Assembly (NCBI GenBank): GCA_016793585.1
Contig: JAEUJR010000847.1
Coordinates: forward strand, 1-9,299
Direction of reading: 5' to 3'
Length of the DNA: 9,299 nt
From: Archangium sp.
GTDB lineage: Bacteria > Myxococcota > Myxococcia > Myxococcales > Myxococcaceae
This document shows positions 1-6,265 of this stretch, in pieces (the first letter of the stretch is position 1; each line of letters starts with the position of its first letter). The notes under the pieces were generated by a model. It did not search any database. It was not told where the DNA came from and was given only the letters and a program-made list of their open reading frames with translations. Both the position numbers and the translations under genes were made by a program.

Positions 1-2661
1 CTCCTCCTGCACCCAGAGCACTTCCTTGAGTGAGGAGAACGACTTCAGCAGCGCACGCAGCTCTTCTTCGGGCAGCGGGTAGAGCTGCTCGAGCCGCGCG
101 AGGTGCACGCTGAAGTCCTTCGACGCGTCACGCTTCTGCGCGAGGTCGAAGTACACCTTGCCGCTGCAGAGCACGAGCCGGGTGACGGCCTGCGAGCGAA
201 TGTCGACGGTCGGGTCGACGATGAGGCGCTTGAAGGTGCCCTGCGTCAGCTCGCTCCAGGGGCTGGCCGCGTCGGCGTTGCGCAGGAGCGACTTGGGCGT
301 CATCACCACCAGCGGCTTGCGAATCGTGCGCAGCGCCTGACGGCGGAGCAGGTGGAAGATCTGCGCGGCGCTCGTCGGGTAGCAGACCTGCATGTTGTCT
401 TCGGCCGCGAGCTCGAGGAACCGCTCGAGGCGTGCCGACGAGTGCTCGGGACCGGCGCCTTCGTAGCCGTGGGGCAGGAGCAGGGTGAGCCCGCTCATGC
501 GCTTCCACTTGTCTTCGCTGGCCGCGAGGAACTGGTCGATCATGACCTGCGCGTTGTTTGCGAAGTCACCGAACTGCGCTTCCCAGACCACGAGCGCGTC
601 GGGGTAGTCGAGGCTGTAGCCGTACTCGAAGGCCATGCAGGCCATCTCGGAGAGCGGGCTGTTCACCACCAGCGCCTTGCCCGGGCCGAACGAGGCCAGC
701 GGGAACGCCTGTTTGCCGGTCTTCTGATCGTGCAGCACGGCCTGCCGGTGAGCGAAGGTGCCGCGCTCCGTGTCTTGACCCGAGACGCGGATGTTGAGTC
801 CCTCGGTCAGCAGCGCCGCATACGCGAGCATCTCTCCCGCGCCCCAGTTGATGAGCGCCTTGTCGGCCAGCATCTCCTGTCGTGCGTTGATGACGCTCTT
901 CTGAACGTTGGGGTGAAGCGTGAAACCCTCCGGCGTGCGCGCGAGCGGCTCGAGCAGCGTCTTGAGCTTCTCGATCGGCAGACCCGTCGTCACCTGCGGT
1001 GAGTCTTTGTCGAAGCCGCCGTTGTACTTGCGCCACACGCCCTGCAGGTGGCTCGGGTCTTTCACCAACGTCGAGCCCGAGCTCTTCGACTTCGTGAAGG
1101 CGTCGCTGAACTTCGCGAGCGTGGTGTCGGCGACCTGCTTCGCCTCGCCATCGGTCATGCGGCCCTGCGCGACGAGCTCCTTCGCGTAGATCGCACGCGA
1201 AGTCGGCTTCTGATCGATCACCGAGTACATCGTTGGCTGCGTGAAGCGCGGCTCGTCACCTTCGTTGTGGCCGTACTTGCGGTAGCAGACGAGGTCGATG
1301 ACGACGTCGGTGTGGAACTTCTGGCGGTACTCCGCCGCGATGCGCATCACGTGCACGCACGCTTCGACGTCGTCGCCGTTGACGTGGAAGATGGGAATGT
1401 CGAGCAGCTGCGCCTGCGCGGTGCAGTACAGCGGCGTGCGGCCCTGCTCGGCCTCGGTCGTGTAGCCGACCTGGTTGTTGATGATGAGGTGCACCGTCCC
1501 GCCGGTGTCGTAGGCCTTGATGCCGCCGAGGTTGAGCGTCTCGGCGATGAGGCCCTGACCCGAGAACGCGGCGTCACCGTGAATGACGAAGGGCACGATC
1601 GCGTGGCGCGCGTCGTCACCACCGCCCACACGGTCCTGCTTCGCGCGCACGCGGCCTTCGACGACAGGGTGCACGAAGCCGAGGTGCGACGGGTTGAACG
1701 CCATCGTCAGGTGAATGCGCTTGCCCGCGGCCGTGGCGTAATCGTTCGAGTACCCCATGTGGTACTTCACGTCGCCGCGGTTCAAGTACTTCGACGGGTC
1801 GGCGGGGCCGGCGATCTCGGCGAAGATCTCCTCGGGCGGCTTGCCCATGATGTTCGCGAGCACGTTCAAGCGGCCGCGGTGGGCCATGCCGAACACGACC
1901 TCCTTCACGCCGAGGTCGCCGCCGAGCTCGAGGAACTCCTGAATCATCGCGAGCTGCGCTTCGCCACCTTCGGCCGAGAAGCGCTTCTGGCCCTGGAACT
2001 TGGTGTGAATCGTGTGCTCGAAGGCCTCGGCCTCGGCGAGCTTCGTGTAGATGCGGCGCTGCTCCTCGGCCGAGAAGTTCGTGCGGTTCTCGGAGTGCTC
2101 CATGCGGCGCAGCAGCCAGCGGCGGCGCTCCGAGTTGTACATGTGCGCGTACTCGACGCCGATGTGCCGCGTGTACGTGTTGCGAAGGCGCTCGAGCAGC
2201 TGCTTCACCGTCACGCGCTGCTCATCGAACGTGAGGCCCGGAGAGACCTGCGTCGCGAGCTCGGCGTCGGTGAACACCTGCGCGTTCGCCACCATCGCCG
2301 CGTCGGCGACGTGGTCGAGCGGCGGGCGGGGGAAGCCGAGCGGGTCGAGCGTGGCGGCGAGGTGCCCGCGCAGGCGGTAGCTGGTGACGACCTGGTCGAC
2401 GCGAAACTGCAGCTCGTTGGCTTGACCTGCCGCACTCGAAGCGACGGCGCCGTTCGTCTTGCCGTTGACGTGGCCGTTCAGCTTCGGCCGGGGCAGCTCG
2501 AGCCCGTCGATCACGAGGGGCTTGCCCTCGCGCGCAAGAGAGGTGAAGAGGTCGCGCCAGCTGGGTTCGACGGAGTTGGGGTCGGTGAGGTACCGGGCGT
2601 ACTGGGCCTCGAGAAAGTCGACGTTGGCGCCAGTCAGGAAGGAATCGGAGACAGAAGGCAT
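1..2661 (-). CDS. sucA: 2-oxoglutarate dehydrogenase E1 component (SucA), C-terminus beyond window
   Basis: Thiamine-diphosphate-dependent decarboxylase subunit of the cytoplasmic 2-oxoglutarate dehydrogenase complex in the TCA cycle. It transfers the succinyl group to the lipoyl domain of SucB. The reading frame is open from ATG 2661 to base 1, giving 887 codons; the family is usually about 930-960 residues, so some tens of C-terminal residues are missing. The N-terminus (FLTGANVDFLEAQY, then LTDPNSVEPSWRDLF) is the E1o-specific helical segment. Other landmarks are RHIGVEYAHM, HRGRLNVLANIMGK, KYHMGYS with His301 (the position of the E. coli active-site His260), GDAAFSGQG with Asp363, and IINNQVG with Asn395-396, which together make the ThDP/Mg site. 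The frame ends in VLWVQEE, typical of the C-terminal domain. ATG 2661 is preceded by AAAAGGA seven bases upstream. sucB would be expected just outside the window, downstream of sucA. Confidence 0.97.
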   Translation of the reverse strand, partial: MPSVSDSFLTGANVDFLEAQYARYLTDPNSVEPSWRDLFTSLAREGKPLVIDGLELPRPKLNGHVNGKTNGAVASSAAGQANELQFRVDQVVTSYRLRGHLAATLDPLGFPRPPLDHVADAAMVANAQVFTDAELATQVSPGLTFDEQRVTVKQLLERLRNTYTRHIGVEYAHMYNSERRRWLLRRMEHSENRTNFSAEEQRRIYTKLAEAEAFEHTIHTKFQGQKRFSAEGGEAQLAMIQEFLELGGDLGVKEVVFGMAHRGRLNVLANIMGKPPEEIFAEIAGPADPSKYLNRGDVKYHMGYSNDYATAAGKRIHLTMAFNPSHLGFVHPVVEGRVRAKQDRVGGGDDARHAIVPFVIHGDAAFSGQGLIAETLNLGGIKAYDTGGTVHLIINNQVGYTTEAEQGRTPLYCTAQAQLLDIPIFHVNGDDVEACVHVMRIAAEYRQKFHTDVVIDLVCYRKYGHNEGDEPRFTQPTMYSVIDQKPTSRAIYAKELVAQGRMTDGEAKQVADTTLAKFSDAFTKSKSSGSTLVKDPSHLQGVWRKYNGGFDKDSPQVTTGLPIEKLKTLLEPLARTPEGFTLHPNVQKSVINARQEMLADKALINWGAGEMLAYAALLTEGLNIRVSGQDTERGTFAHRQAVLHDQKTGKQAFPLASFGPGKALVVNSPLSEMACMAFEYGYSLDYPDALVVWEAQFGDFANNAQVMIDQFLAASEDKWKRMSGLTLLLPHGYEGAGPEHSSARLERFLELAAEDNMQVCYPTSAAQIFHLLRRQALRTIRKPLVVMTPKSLLRNADAASPWSELTQGTFKRLIVDPTVDIRSQAVTRLVLCSGKVYFDLAQKRDASKDFSVHLARLEQLYPLPEEELRALLKSFSSLKEVLWVQEE

Positions 2662-2668
2662 GCGACGG

Positions 2669-2675
2669 TCCTTTT
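2669..2675 (-). promoter_or_regulatory. Ribosome binding site of sucA
   Basis: Read on the minus strand this is AAAAGGA, ending seven bases before ATG 2661. It fixes the sucA start. The gap to the divergent gene is so short that the sucA promoter must lie largely inside the opposite coding region. Confidence 0.7.
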
Positions 2676-2698
2676 ATTCGGAGGCGGTGGGGCGCTCC

Positions 2699-3367
2699 AT
2701 GATTCGTTGTGCCCTTGTGCTGGGCGTGCTCGCCGGAGGGGTGGCGCTCGCCGATCCCCCTAAATTCTCTCAGGGCGGGTTCTTGTTTTCAGTGAGTTAC
2801 GGGCCCGGGTTCTGGACCTTCGACCGAACACTCCTGGCAGGTCAGATGAAGGCGCCCGCAACCGCTGCTGACGCAGACGTCTTCATAGCGGACGCAGTGA
2901 CCAGCCACACCGTTTCCTTGCGGGCTGGCTACAACATCCTCGGGCATGCCTCGCTGGGCGCCGACTTCACCGCCACCGGTTGGGACATCACGACTCCCCA
3001 GCGCGGCGGGGCAGGAATGCTCACGGGTTACGTGGCCTGGCACCCCCTCGAGCTGGTGTGGATGAAGAAGGAGACCCGGCCCATCGGCCTCGATGTGTCG
3101 ACCATGTTCGGCGTCGGCTACGGCATCTGCGGCGAAAACCGCGGCATGGACGGCCTGGTGCTGCAGTGGGGCCTCAACGCCGACTACTTCTTCGCCCGCT
3201 ACTTCGGCGCCGGCCTCTTCGCGAAGGGCACCTTCCTGCAGTGGGACAAGTTCTACCTCGACTACAACAACCGAGATCTCCCGGGGAACACCATTCCCAT
3301 CACGAAGGGCACGGGCGGCTCGTTCTGGACCCTGGGCGTGGCGTTGACCTTCCGCGCCGGAGACTGA
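2699..3367 (+). CDS. Outer-membrane beta-barrel family protein with signal peptide
   Basis: A 222-residue exported protein of unknown function. Residues 1-18 form a Sec signal peptide with a hydrophobic core (ALVLGVLAGGVALA) and an ALA-D cleavage site. The mature part is rich in glycine and aromatic residues with alternating strand-like segments, for example VSLRAGYNILGHASLGADF, YFFARYFGAGLFAKGTFL and the final FWTLGVALTF. This is the look of a small 8-10 strand outer-membrane barrel; I do not recognise a specific family. The start is not certain. ATG 2699 has GGAGG 14 bases upstream, which is rather far. An in-frame ATG at 2660 has GGAG nine bases upstream and would add 13 residues to the signal peptide; it overlaps the sucA start codon. 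The first third of the mature coding sequence uses more A/T-ending codons than the rest. Confidence 0.75.
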   Translation: MIRCALVLGVLAGGVALADPPKFSQGGFLFSVSYGPGFWTFDRTLLAGQMKAPATAADADVFIADAVTSHTVSLRAGYNILGHASLGADFTATGWDITTPQRGGAGMLTGYVAWHPLELVWMKKETRPIGLDVSTMFGVGYGICGENRGMDGLVLQWGLNADYFFARYFGAGLFAKGTFLQWDKFYLDYNNRDLPGNTIPITKGTGGSFWTLGVALTFRAGD

Positions 3368-3380
3368 TCGCGAAATTCGG

Positions 3381-3411
3381 GTCGAAAAGGCCGCCGAACT
3401 GTCAGCGGCTT
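3381..3411 (+). terminator. Possible weak hairpin after the beta-barrel gene
   Basis: AAAG-CCGC pairs with GCGG-CTTT around a ten-base loop, with one bulged G in the left arm. It lies about 20 bases after the stop at 3367. No run of T follows, so it would be a poor intrinsic terminator. This is a tentative call. Confidence 0.25.
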
Positions 3412-3452
3412 TGGCAGGGCATGTCGAGAACCGAGAACGGCGCGTGCTGACA
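3400..3452. repeat. Spaced 7-bp inverted repeat upstream of the peptidoglycan-binding gene
   Basis: TGTCAGC (3400-3406) and GCTGACA (3446-3452) are perfect inverted copies separated by 39 bases, and the second ends seven bases before ATG 3460. The arrangement would suit an operator. It could also be chance in a 92-base gap. Confidence 0.25.
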
Positions 3453-3459
3453 ATTCAGC

Positions 3460-4119
3460 ATGCTCAACGTCGGCTCGCGCGGTTCTGATGTCACCAGGCT
3501 TCAGCAGCGGCTCTCAGCAGCGGGCTTCAACCCGGGCGGTGTCGATGGCGTCTTCGGCCCGCGTACTCGTGCCGCGGTCGTCGCCTTCCAGCGTGCGCGT
3601 GGTCTCGGCGTCGATGGCGTCGTGGGGCCGAACACGAGCGAGAAGCTCTTCGGCTCGCGCGACTCGAAGTACTTCGACGGCCGCTCCGACTTCACGCCGG
3701 GCGTCACCAACCCGGGCAACCCCGGCAACGCGTCGGGTACGCAGCAGCGGCTCGCCCAGAACGCGCGCGCGGTCGCGATGTCGATGGGCGGCTACCGCAG
3801 CCAGGGCCTCTGCGCGACGGGCGTCTCGCGCACCATCGCCCGCACCATGGGCATCAGCGTCGGCGGCAACGGCAACCAGATCGACAACAACCTGCCGCGC
3901 AACCGCTTCCGCCAGGTGAACATGTCGCTCGAGCAGGCGCTGCGCACGCCGGGCCTCATTCTCACGTGGGAGCGCACCTCGACGCGCCTCGGCTCCATCT
4001 ACGGCCACACGGCGGTGACGCTGGGCGACGGCCACAGCTCGGCGAGCGACTTCATCGAGTCGAACACGCTCGCAGCTGAAGGTGGCCGCAGCGGCCTGAA
4101 GATCTTCCAGCCGATCTGA
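3460..4119 (+). CDS. Leaderless peptidoglycan-binding protein with CHAP/NlpC-like putative cysteine amidase domain
   Basis: A 219-residue protein with no signal peptide. Residues 3-64 are a PG_binding_1 domain: GSRGSDVTRLQQRLSAAGF, then DGVFGPRTRAAVVAFQ and DGVVGPNT. A Gly/Asn/Pro linker (about 80-93) leads to a C-terminal domain whose order of motifs fits a CHAP/NlpC-P60-type cysteine peptidase fold. Cys118 in GLCATGVSRTI is the likely nucleophile, followed by a GNGNQID turn, PGLILTWE, His183 in YGHTAVTLGDG as the likely base, and SASDFIES. The catalytic assignment is inference from motif order. The probable role is cutting peptide links in cell wall, its own or another cell's, after lysis or delivery by a secretion machine. 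There is no good Shine-Dalgarno before ATG 3460. It converges on the sigma-54 activator gene and shares its N-terminal module with the gene at 5659. Confidence 0.8.
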   Translation: MLNVGSRGSDVTRLQQRLSAAGFNPGGVDGVFGPRTRAAVVAFQRARGLGVDGVVGPNTSEKLFGSRDSKYFDGRSDFTPGVTNPGNPGNASGTQQRLAQNARAVAMSMGGYRSQGLCATGVSRTIARTMGISVGGNGNQIDNNLPRNRFRQVNMSLEQALRTPGLILTWERTSTRLGSIYGHTAVTLGDGHSSASDFIESNTLAAEGGRSGLKIFQPI

Positions 4120-4140
4120 TCGACGAGCGATTCTTCATGC

Positions 4141-4180
4141 GACGGCGCTGGCTCTTCGTGAGCTGGCGCCGTCTTTCGTC
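4141..4180 (+). terminator. Hairpin terminator between convergent genes
   Basis: A 14-bp stem, GACGGCGCTGGCTC (4141-4154) pairing with GAGCTGGCGCCGTC (4160-4173), allows two G-U wobbles and has a TTCGT loop. It is followed by TTTCGTCT on the plus strand. It lies 21 bases after the stop of the peptidoglycan-binding gene and before the stop of the convergent sigma-54 activator gene. The T-tract is only on the plus side, so it mainly ends plus-strand transcription; the hairpin itself can also form in the minus transcript. Confidence 0.7.
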
Positions 4181-4209
4181 TGCCATCGGGGCGCGTTCGT
4201 CGGGGCTGA

Positions 4210-5184
4210 TCACTCTGGCTTGAGGCCGTGCTTTCGCATCAGCCGATAGAGAGAGACGCGATCGACGTCGGCCTCGACCGCGGCCTGCGAGACCTTGCCG
4301 CCGTGCCGTTCGAGCAGCGCGGTGAGGTACTCCTTCTCGAAGCGCTCGACGGCCTTCTTCCGTGCATCGACGAGCGGGCCGCGGGTGAAGTCGGCGCCGG
4401 CGCCCGGGTTGGTGACGACGTCGTTTCGGCTCGGCACCTCGGGCGTCTCGAAGACGATGCAGCGCTCGAGGTGGTTGCGAAGCTCTCGCACGTTGCCGGG
4501 CCACGCCGCCTGCTGCAGCTGGGCGATGAACGCCGGCGCGAACAACGCCGCGTGCGAGCGTTCGGTGACGCCCAGGTCTTTCAAGAGCGCCTTCGCGATG
4601 TCGGGCAGATCGTCGGGGTGTTCACGCAGCGAGGGCAGGGTGACGCGCACGACAGCGAGGCGGAAGTAGAGGTCGGAGCGGAACGTGCCGGTGTTCACGT
4701 TCGAGCGCAGATCGCGATGGGTGGCGGCGACGATGCGCACGTCGACCTGCGTCCACTGGTTCTGGCCGAGGCGACGCACCTGACGATCTTCGAGCACGCG
4801 CAGCAGCCGTGGCTGCAGCTCGAGCGGCAATTCACCGATCTCGTCGAGAAAGACCGTGCCGCCCTTCGCCTCTTCGAACACGCCCAGGCGCTTCGAGGTG
4901 GCCCCGGTGAACGCGCCCTTTTCGTGCCCGAAGAGCTCGGCCTCGAGCAGAGACGGCGGCAAGGCGCCGCAGTCGACGACGAGAAACGGCCCGTCTTTTC
5001 GTGCGCCCGCCGAGTGCAGCGCCTGCGCCGCGCGTGACTTGCCCGTGCCCGTCTCTCCCTCGAGCAGCACCGTCGCGTCGGTCTTCGCGGCCTTCTCGAG
5101 CATCATGAAGGCCTGCCGCATCGCCGGGTGGTTGCCGCGGAGCGTGACGAAGGTGGGCTCCTGGCTGACGGGCAGGGCGCTCAC
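4210..5184 (-). CDS. Sigma-54-dependent activator: AAA+ domain and Fis-type HTH (C-terminal part of a split FHA regulator)
   Basis: A bacterial enhancer-binding protein of 324 residues from GTG 5184. It uses ATP hydrolysis to open sigma-54 promoters. Every core motif is intact: Walker A GETGTGKS (43-50), the sigma-54 contact loop GAFTGA (90-95), Walker [10 protein letters not shown] (108-116), arginine-finger region FRSDLYFRL (168-176), and sensor [10 protein letters not shown] (228-235). A Fis-like helix-turn-helix occupies about 287-320. It has no receiver, GAF or PAS domain of its own. The sensor is evidently the FHA protein encoded immediately upstream in the same frame, separated by TAA and one AAG codon. 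No Shine-Dalgarno precedes GTG 5184, so expression would need termination-reinitiation coupling or readthrough. Residues 1-20 look like the interdomain linker of a fused FHA-AAA-HTH protein, not like a natural N-terminus. Confidence 0.93.
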   Translation of the reverse strand: MSALPVSQEPTFVTLRGNHPAMRQAFMMLEKAAKTDATVLLEGETGTGKSRAAQALHSAGARKDGPFLVVDCGALPPSLLEAELFGHEKGAFTGATSKRLGVFEEAKGGTVFLDEIGELPLELQPRLLRVLEDRQVRRLGQNQWTQVDVRIVAATHRDLRSNVNTGTFRSDLYFRLAVVRVTLPSLREHPDDLPDIAKALLKDLGVTERSHAALFAPAFIAQLQQAAWPGNVRELRNHLERCIVFETPEVPSRNDVVTNPGAGADFTRGPLVDARKKAVERFEKEYLTALLERHGGKVSQAAVEADVDRVSLYRLMRKHGLKPE

Positions 5185-5187
5185 CTT

Positions 5188-5556
5188 TTAGTCGAGCTCG
5201 AACCGCAGCTTCGAGTTGCCGACGCCGAGCACCGAGCCGTGTTTGAGGTAGCCCTCTTTCACGCGCACGCCGTCGATGAAGGTGCCGTTGGTGCTGCCGA
5301 GATCCTTCACCAGGGCGCGCTGGCCTTCGATCAACACCTCGCAGTGAAACCGCGAGACCGTCGCGTCGGCGAGCTGCACCTCGGCGCCCGCGTGAGAGCC
5401 GACCTGGCAGCGGCCCAGCAGGCACTCCGAGACGGCGCCATCGGCGTCGTTGATGAGACGAAACCGGCGCACGGTCGGCGCCAGCCGGTAGCCCGAGGCG
5501 GGAACGACTCGAATGGTCTCGTCTGCGGGCCCAACGAGGGGATCTTGCTCGCCCAT
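5188..5556 (-). CDS. FHA-domain protein (N-terminal sensor part of a split sigma-54 regulator)
   Basis: A 122-residue forkhead-associated protein that should bind phosphothreonine peptides or proteins, typically from Ser/Thr kinases. FHA landmarks in order: LLGRCQVGS (46-54), SRFH (68-71) and STNGT (88-92), with the fold closing at SKLRFELD at the C-terminus. Thr14 in DETIRV is a candidate phosphosite of its own. The start is ATG 5556, because GGAGG lies eight bases upstream; a longer frame from 5628 is possible but less likely. The frame stops at TAA 5190-5188, and the next codons run straight into the sigma-54 activator without a frame change. In myxobacteria FHA, AAA+ and Fis HTH are commonly one polypeptide of about 440-470 residues, close to the combined length here. 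It could be a genuinely separate partner protein. Confidence 0.88.
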   Translation of the reverse strand: MGEQDPLVGPADETIRVVPASGYRLAPTVRRFRLINDADGAVSECLLGRCQVGSHAGAEVQLADATVSRFHCEVLIEGQRALVKDLGSTNGTFIDGVRVKEGYLKHGSVLGVGNSKLRFELD

Positions 5557-5564
5557 GCCCCAGT

Positions 5565-5569
5565 CCTCC
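5565..5569 (-). promoter_or_regulatory. Ribosome binding site deciding the FHA gene start
   Basis: GGAGG on the minus strand, eight bases before ATG 5556. It favours this start over the in-frame ATG at 5628. Confidence 0.7.
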
Positions 5570-5648
5570 CACGGCACGGCCCGCGTCGGCAACGTGTGTC
5601 CCGCGGGGCGGGGCTGGCGCGTCTTCAAGAGAACGACGTTCTTTCTTC

Positions 5649-5652
5649 GGAG
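5649..5652 (+). promoter_or_regulatory. Ribosome binding site of second peptidoglycan-binding gene
   Basis: GGAG, six bases before ATG 5659. It fixes the start so that the protein begins directly with its peptidoglycan-binding domain and has no signal peptide. Confidence 0.7.
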
Positions 5653-5658
5653 ATCACC

Positions 5659-6225
5659 ATGTCAGTTCGAATCGGAGCGCGCGGAACCCCGGTCACCCAG
5701 ATTCAAGAGAGCTTGAACGCCCACGGCGCGTCGGGCCTCGGCGTCGATGGACGGTTTGGTCGAGACACCCGCGCGGCGGTCATCGCGTTTCAGCGCTCGC
5801 ATGGGCTCACGCCTGACGGCGTGGTGGGGCCGCGCACGGCGGCTGCGCTCGGGTTGTCGGGAGACGCCTTCGAGCCCGCGCGCCCTTCGGCGCCTGGCGG
5901 CCGCACGGCGCCCTCCGGTGGCACGACCCCGACGCCAGGCGGCCCGTCGTCGGCCGACGCGCCGCCTGCGTACCGCCCGCCGCCGGCTGACGCGCACCCG
6001 TACGACCGCATGTCGTCGATGAACGAGCAGATGGCTGATCGCCTCGCCTGGTACCGCGAGCACGGCCGAGCGGTTCCTCCCGCCGAGCTCGCTGCGGCGC
6101 GGCGCCTCGACGAGATGAATGGCGGCATGGTGCTGCCGCTCGCGACTGGAGACCTCGGCCTCTCGGTGAACCGCCTCGCCGTGTCGAGCGGTCGCCTGCA
6201 TGACGAGGTCGCGAGAGCGCACTGA
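5659..6225 (+). CDS. Leaderless peptidoglycan-binding protein with Pro-rich linker and unknown C-terminal domain
   Basis: A 188-residue protein. Residues 2-66 form a PG_binding_1 domain (VRIGARGTPVTQIQESL, DGRFGRDTRAAVIAFQ, DGVVGPRT) closely matching the N-terminus of the protein at 3460. Residues 73-114 are a low-complexity Pro/Gly/Ala/Thr linker. Residues 115-188 look mostly helical (MNEQMADRLAWYREHG, PAELAAARRLDEM), and I do not recognise the family. There is no catalytic Cys/His pair like that of the paralogous protein, no signal peptide and no membrane segment. The start at 5659 is supported by GGAG six bases upstream. Possible roles are a cell-wall-targeted adaptor, a structural protein or a small effector; the function is unknown. 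It is divergent from the FHA/sigma-54 pair and 40 bases upstream of fabI, which may be cotranscribed. Confidence 0.75.
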   Translation: MSVRIGARGTPVTQIQESLNAHGASGLGVDGRFGRDTRAAVIAFQRSHGLTPDGVVGPRTAAALGLSGDAFEPARPSAPGGRTAPSGGTTPTPGGPSSADAPPAYRPPPADAHPYDRMSSMNEQMADRLAWYREHGRAVPPAELAAARRLDEMNGGMVLPLATGDLGLSVNRLAVSSGRLHDEVARAH

Positions 6226-6235
6226 GTCGTTGGAA

Positions 6236-6265
6236 GGGGCGGGGGAGCGAAGTAAGCGCCGCCCC
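6236..6265 (+). promoter_or_regulatory. Hairpin abutting the fabI start codon
   Basis: GGGGCGG (6236-6242) pairs with CCGCCCC (6259-6265), the right arm ending at the base before ATG 6266. The only Shine-Dalgarno-like run, GGGGGAG (6241-6247), is 18 bases from the ATG and lies partly in the left arm and partly in the loop. Folding would hide part of it and shorten the effective distance of the rest. Confidence 0.35.

Larger units (their letters stand above)
5557..5658. promoter_or_regulatory. Divergent intergenic region between FHA gene and second peptidoglycan-binding gene
   Basis: This 102-base gap must carry the start signals for both divergent genes. I compared GG/GC pairs at the -24/-12 spacing of sigma-54 promoters and found no good match on the plus strand. 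The GAGAACGACG element at 5629-5638 has a one-mismatch counterpart (GAGAACGGCG, 3433-3442) at nearly the same distance from the start of the other peptidoglycan-binding gene. Confidence 0.45.

Noticed and set aside
103..1002. A 299-codon open frame on the plus strand
   Set aside because: Also antisense to sucA; low-complexity Arg/Glu/Leu composition without motifs.
1048..2763. A 571-codon open frame on the plus strand
   Set aside because: It lies antisense to sucA, which has full family motifs. Its composition (runs of Arg, Val, His, Leu) is that of a GC-biased shadow frame, with no recognisable domain.
3411..3430. TTGGCAGGGCATGTCG as a sigma-54 promoter before the first peptidoglycan-binding gene
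   Set aside because: The -24-like GG is present, but at the required spacing the -12 GC is absent (CG instead).
5557..5628. N-terminal extension of the FHA protein to ATG 5628
   Set aside because: The GGAGG at 5565-5569 fits ATG 5556 well, and the added 24 residues are Arg/Pro-rich without conserved features. Kept only as an alternative.
5612..5630. CTGGCGCGTCTTCAAG as a sigma-54 promoter before the second peptidoglycan-binding gene
   Set aside because: TGGC matches the -24 element, but the -12 GC is missing at the right distance.
5128..5658. An upstream extension of the second peptidoglycan-binding gene (open in frame back to 5128)
   Set aside because: It would overlap the FHA and activator genes on the other strand. 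GGAG at 5649-5652 points to ATG 5659, where the domain begins.
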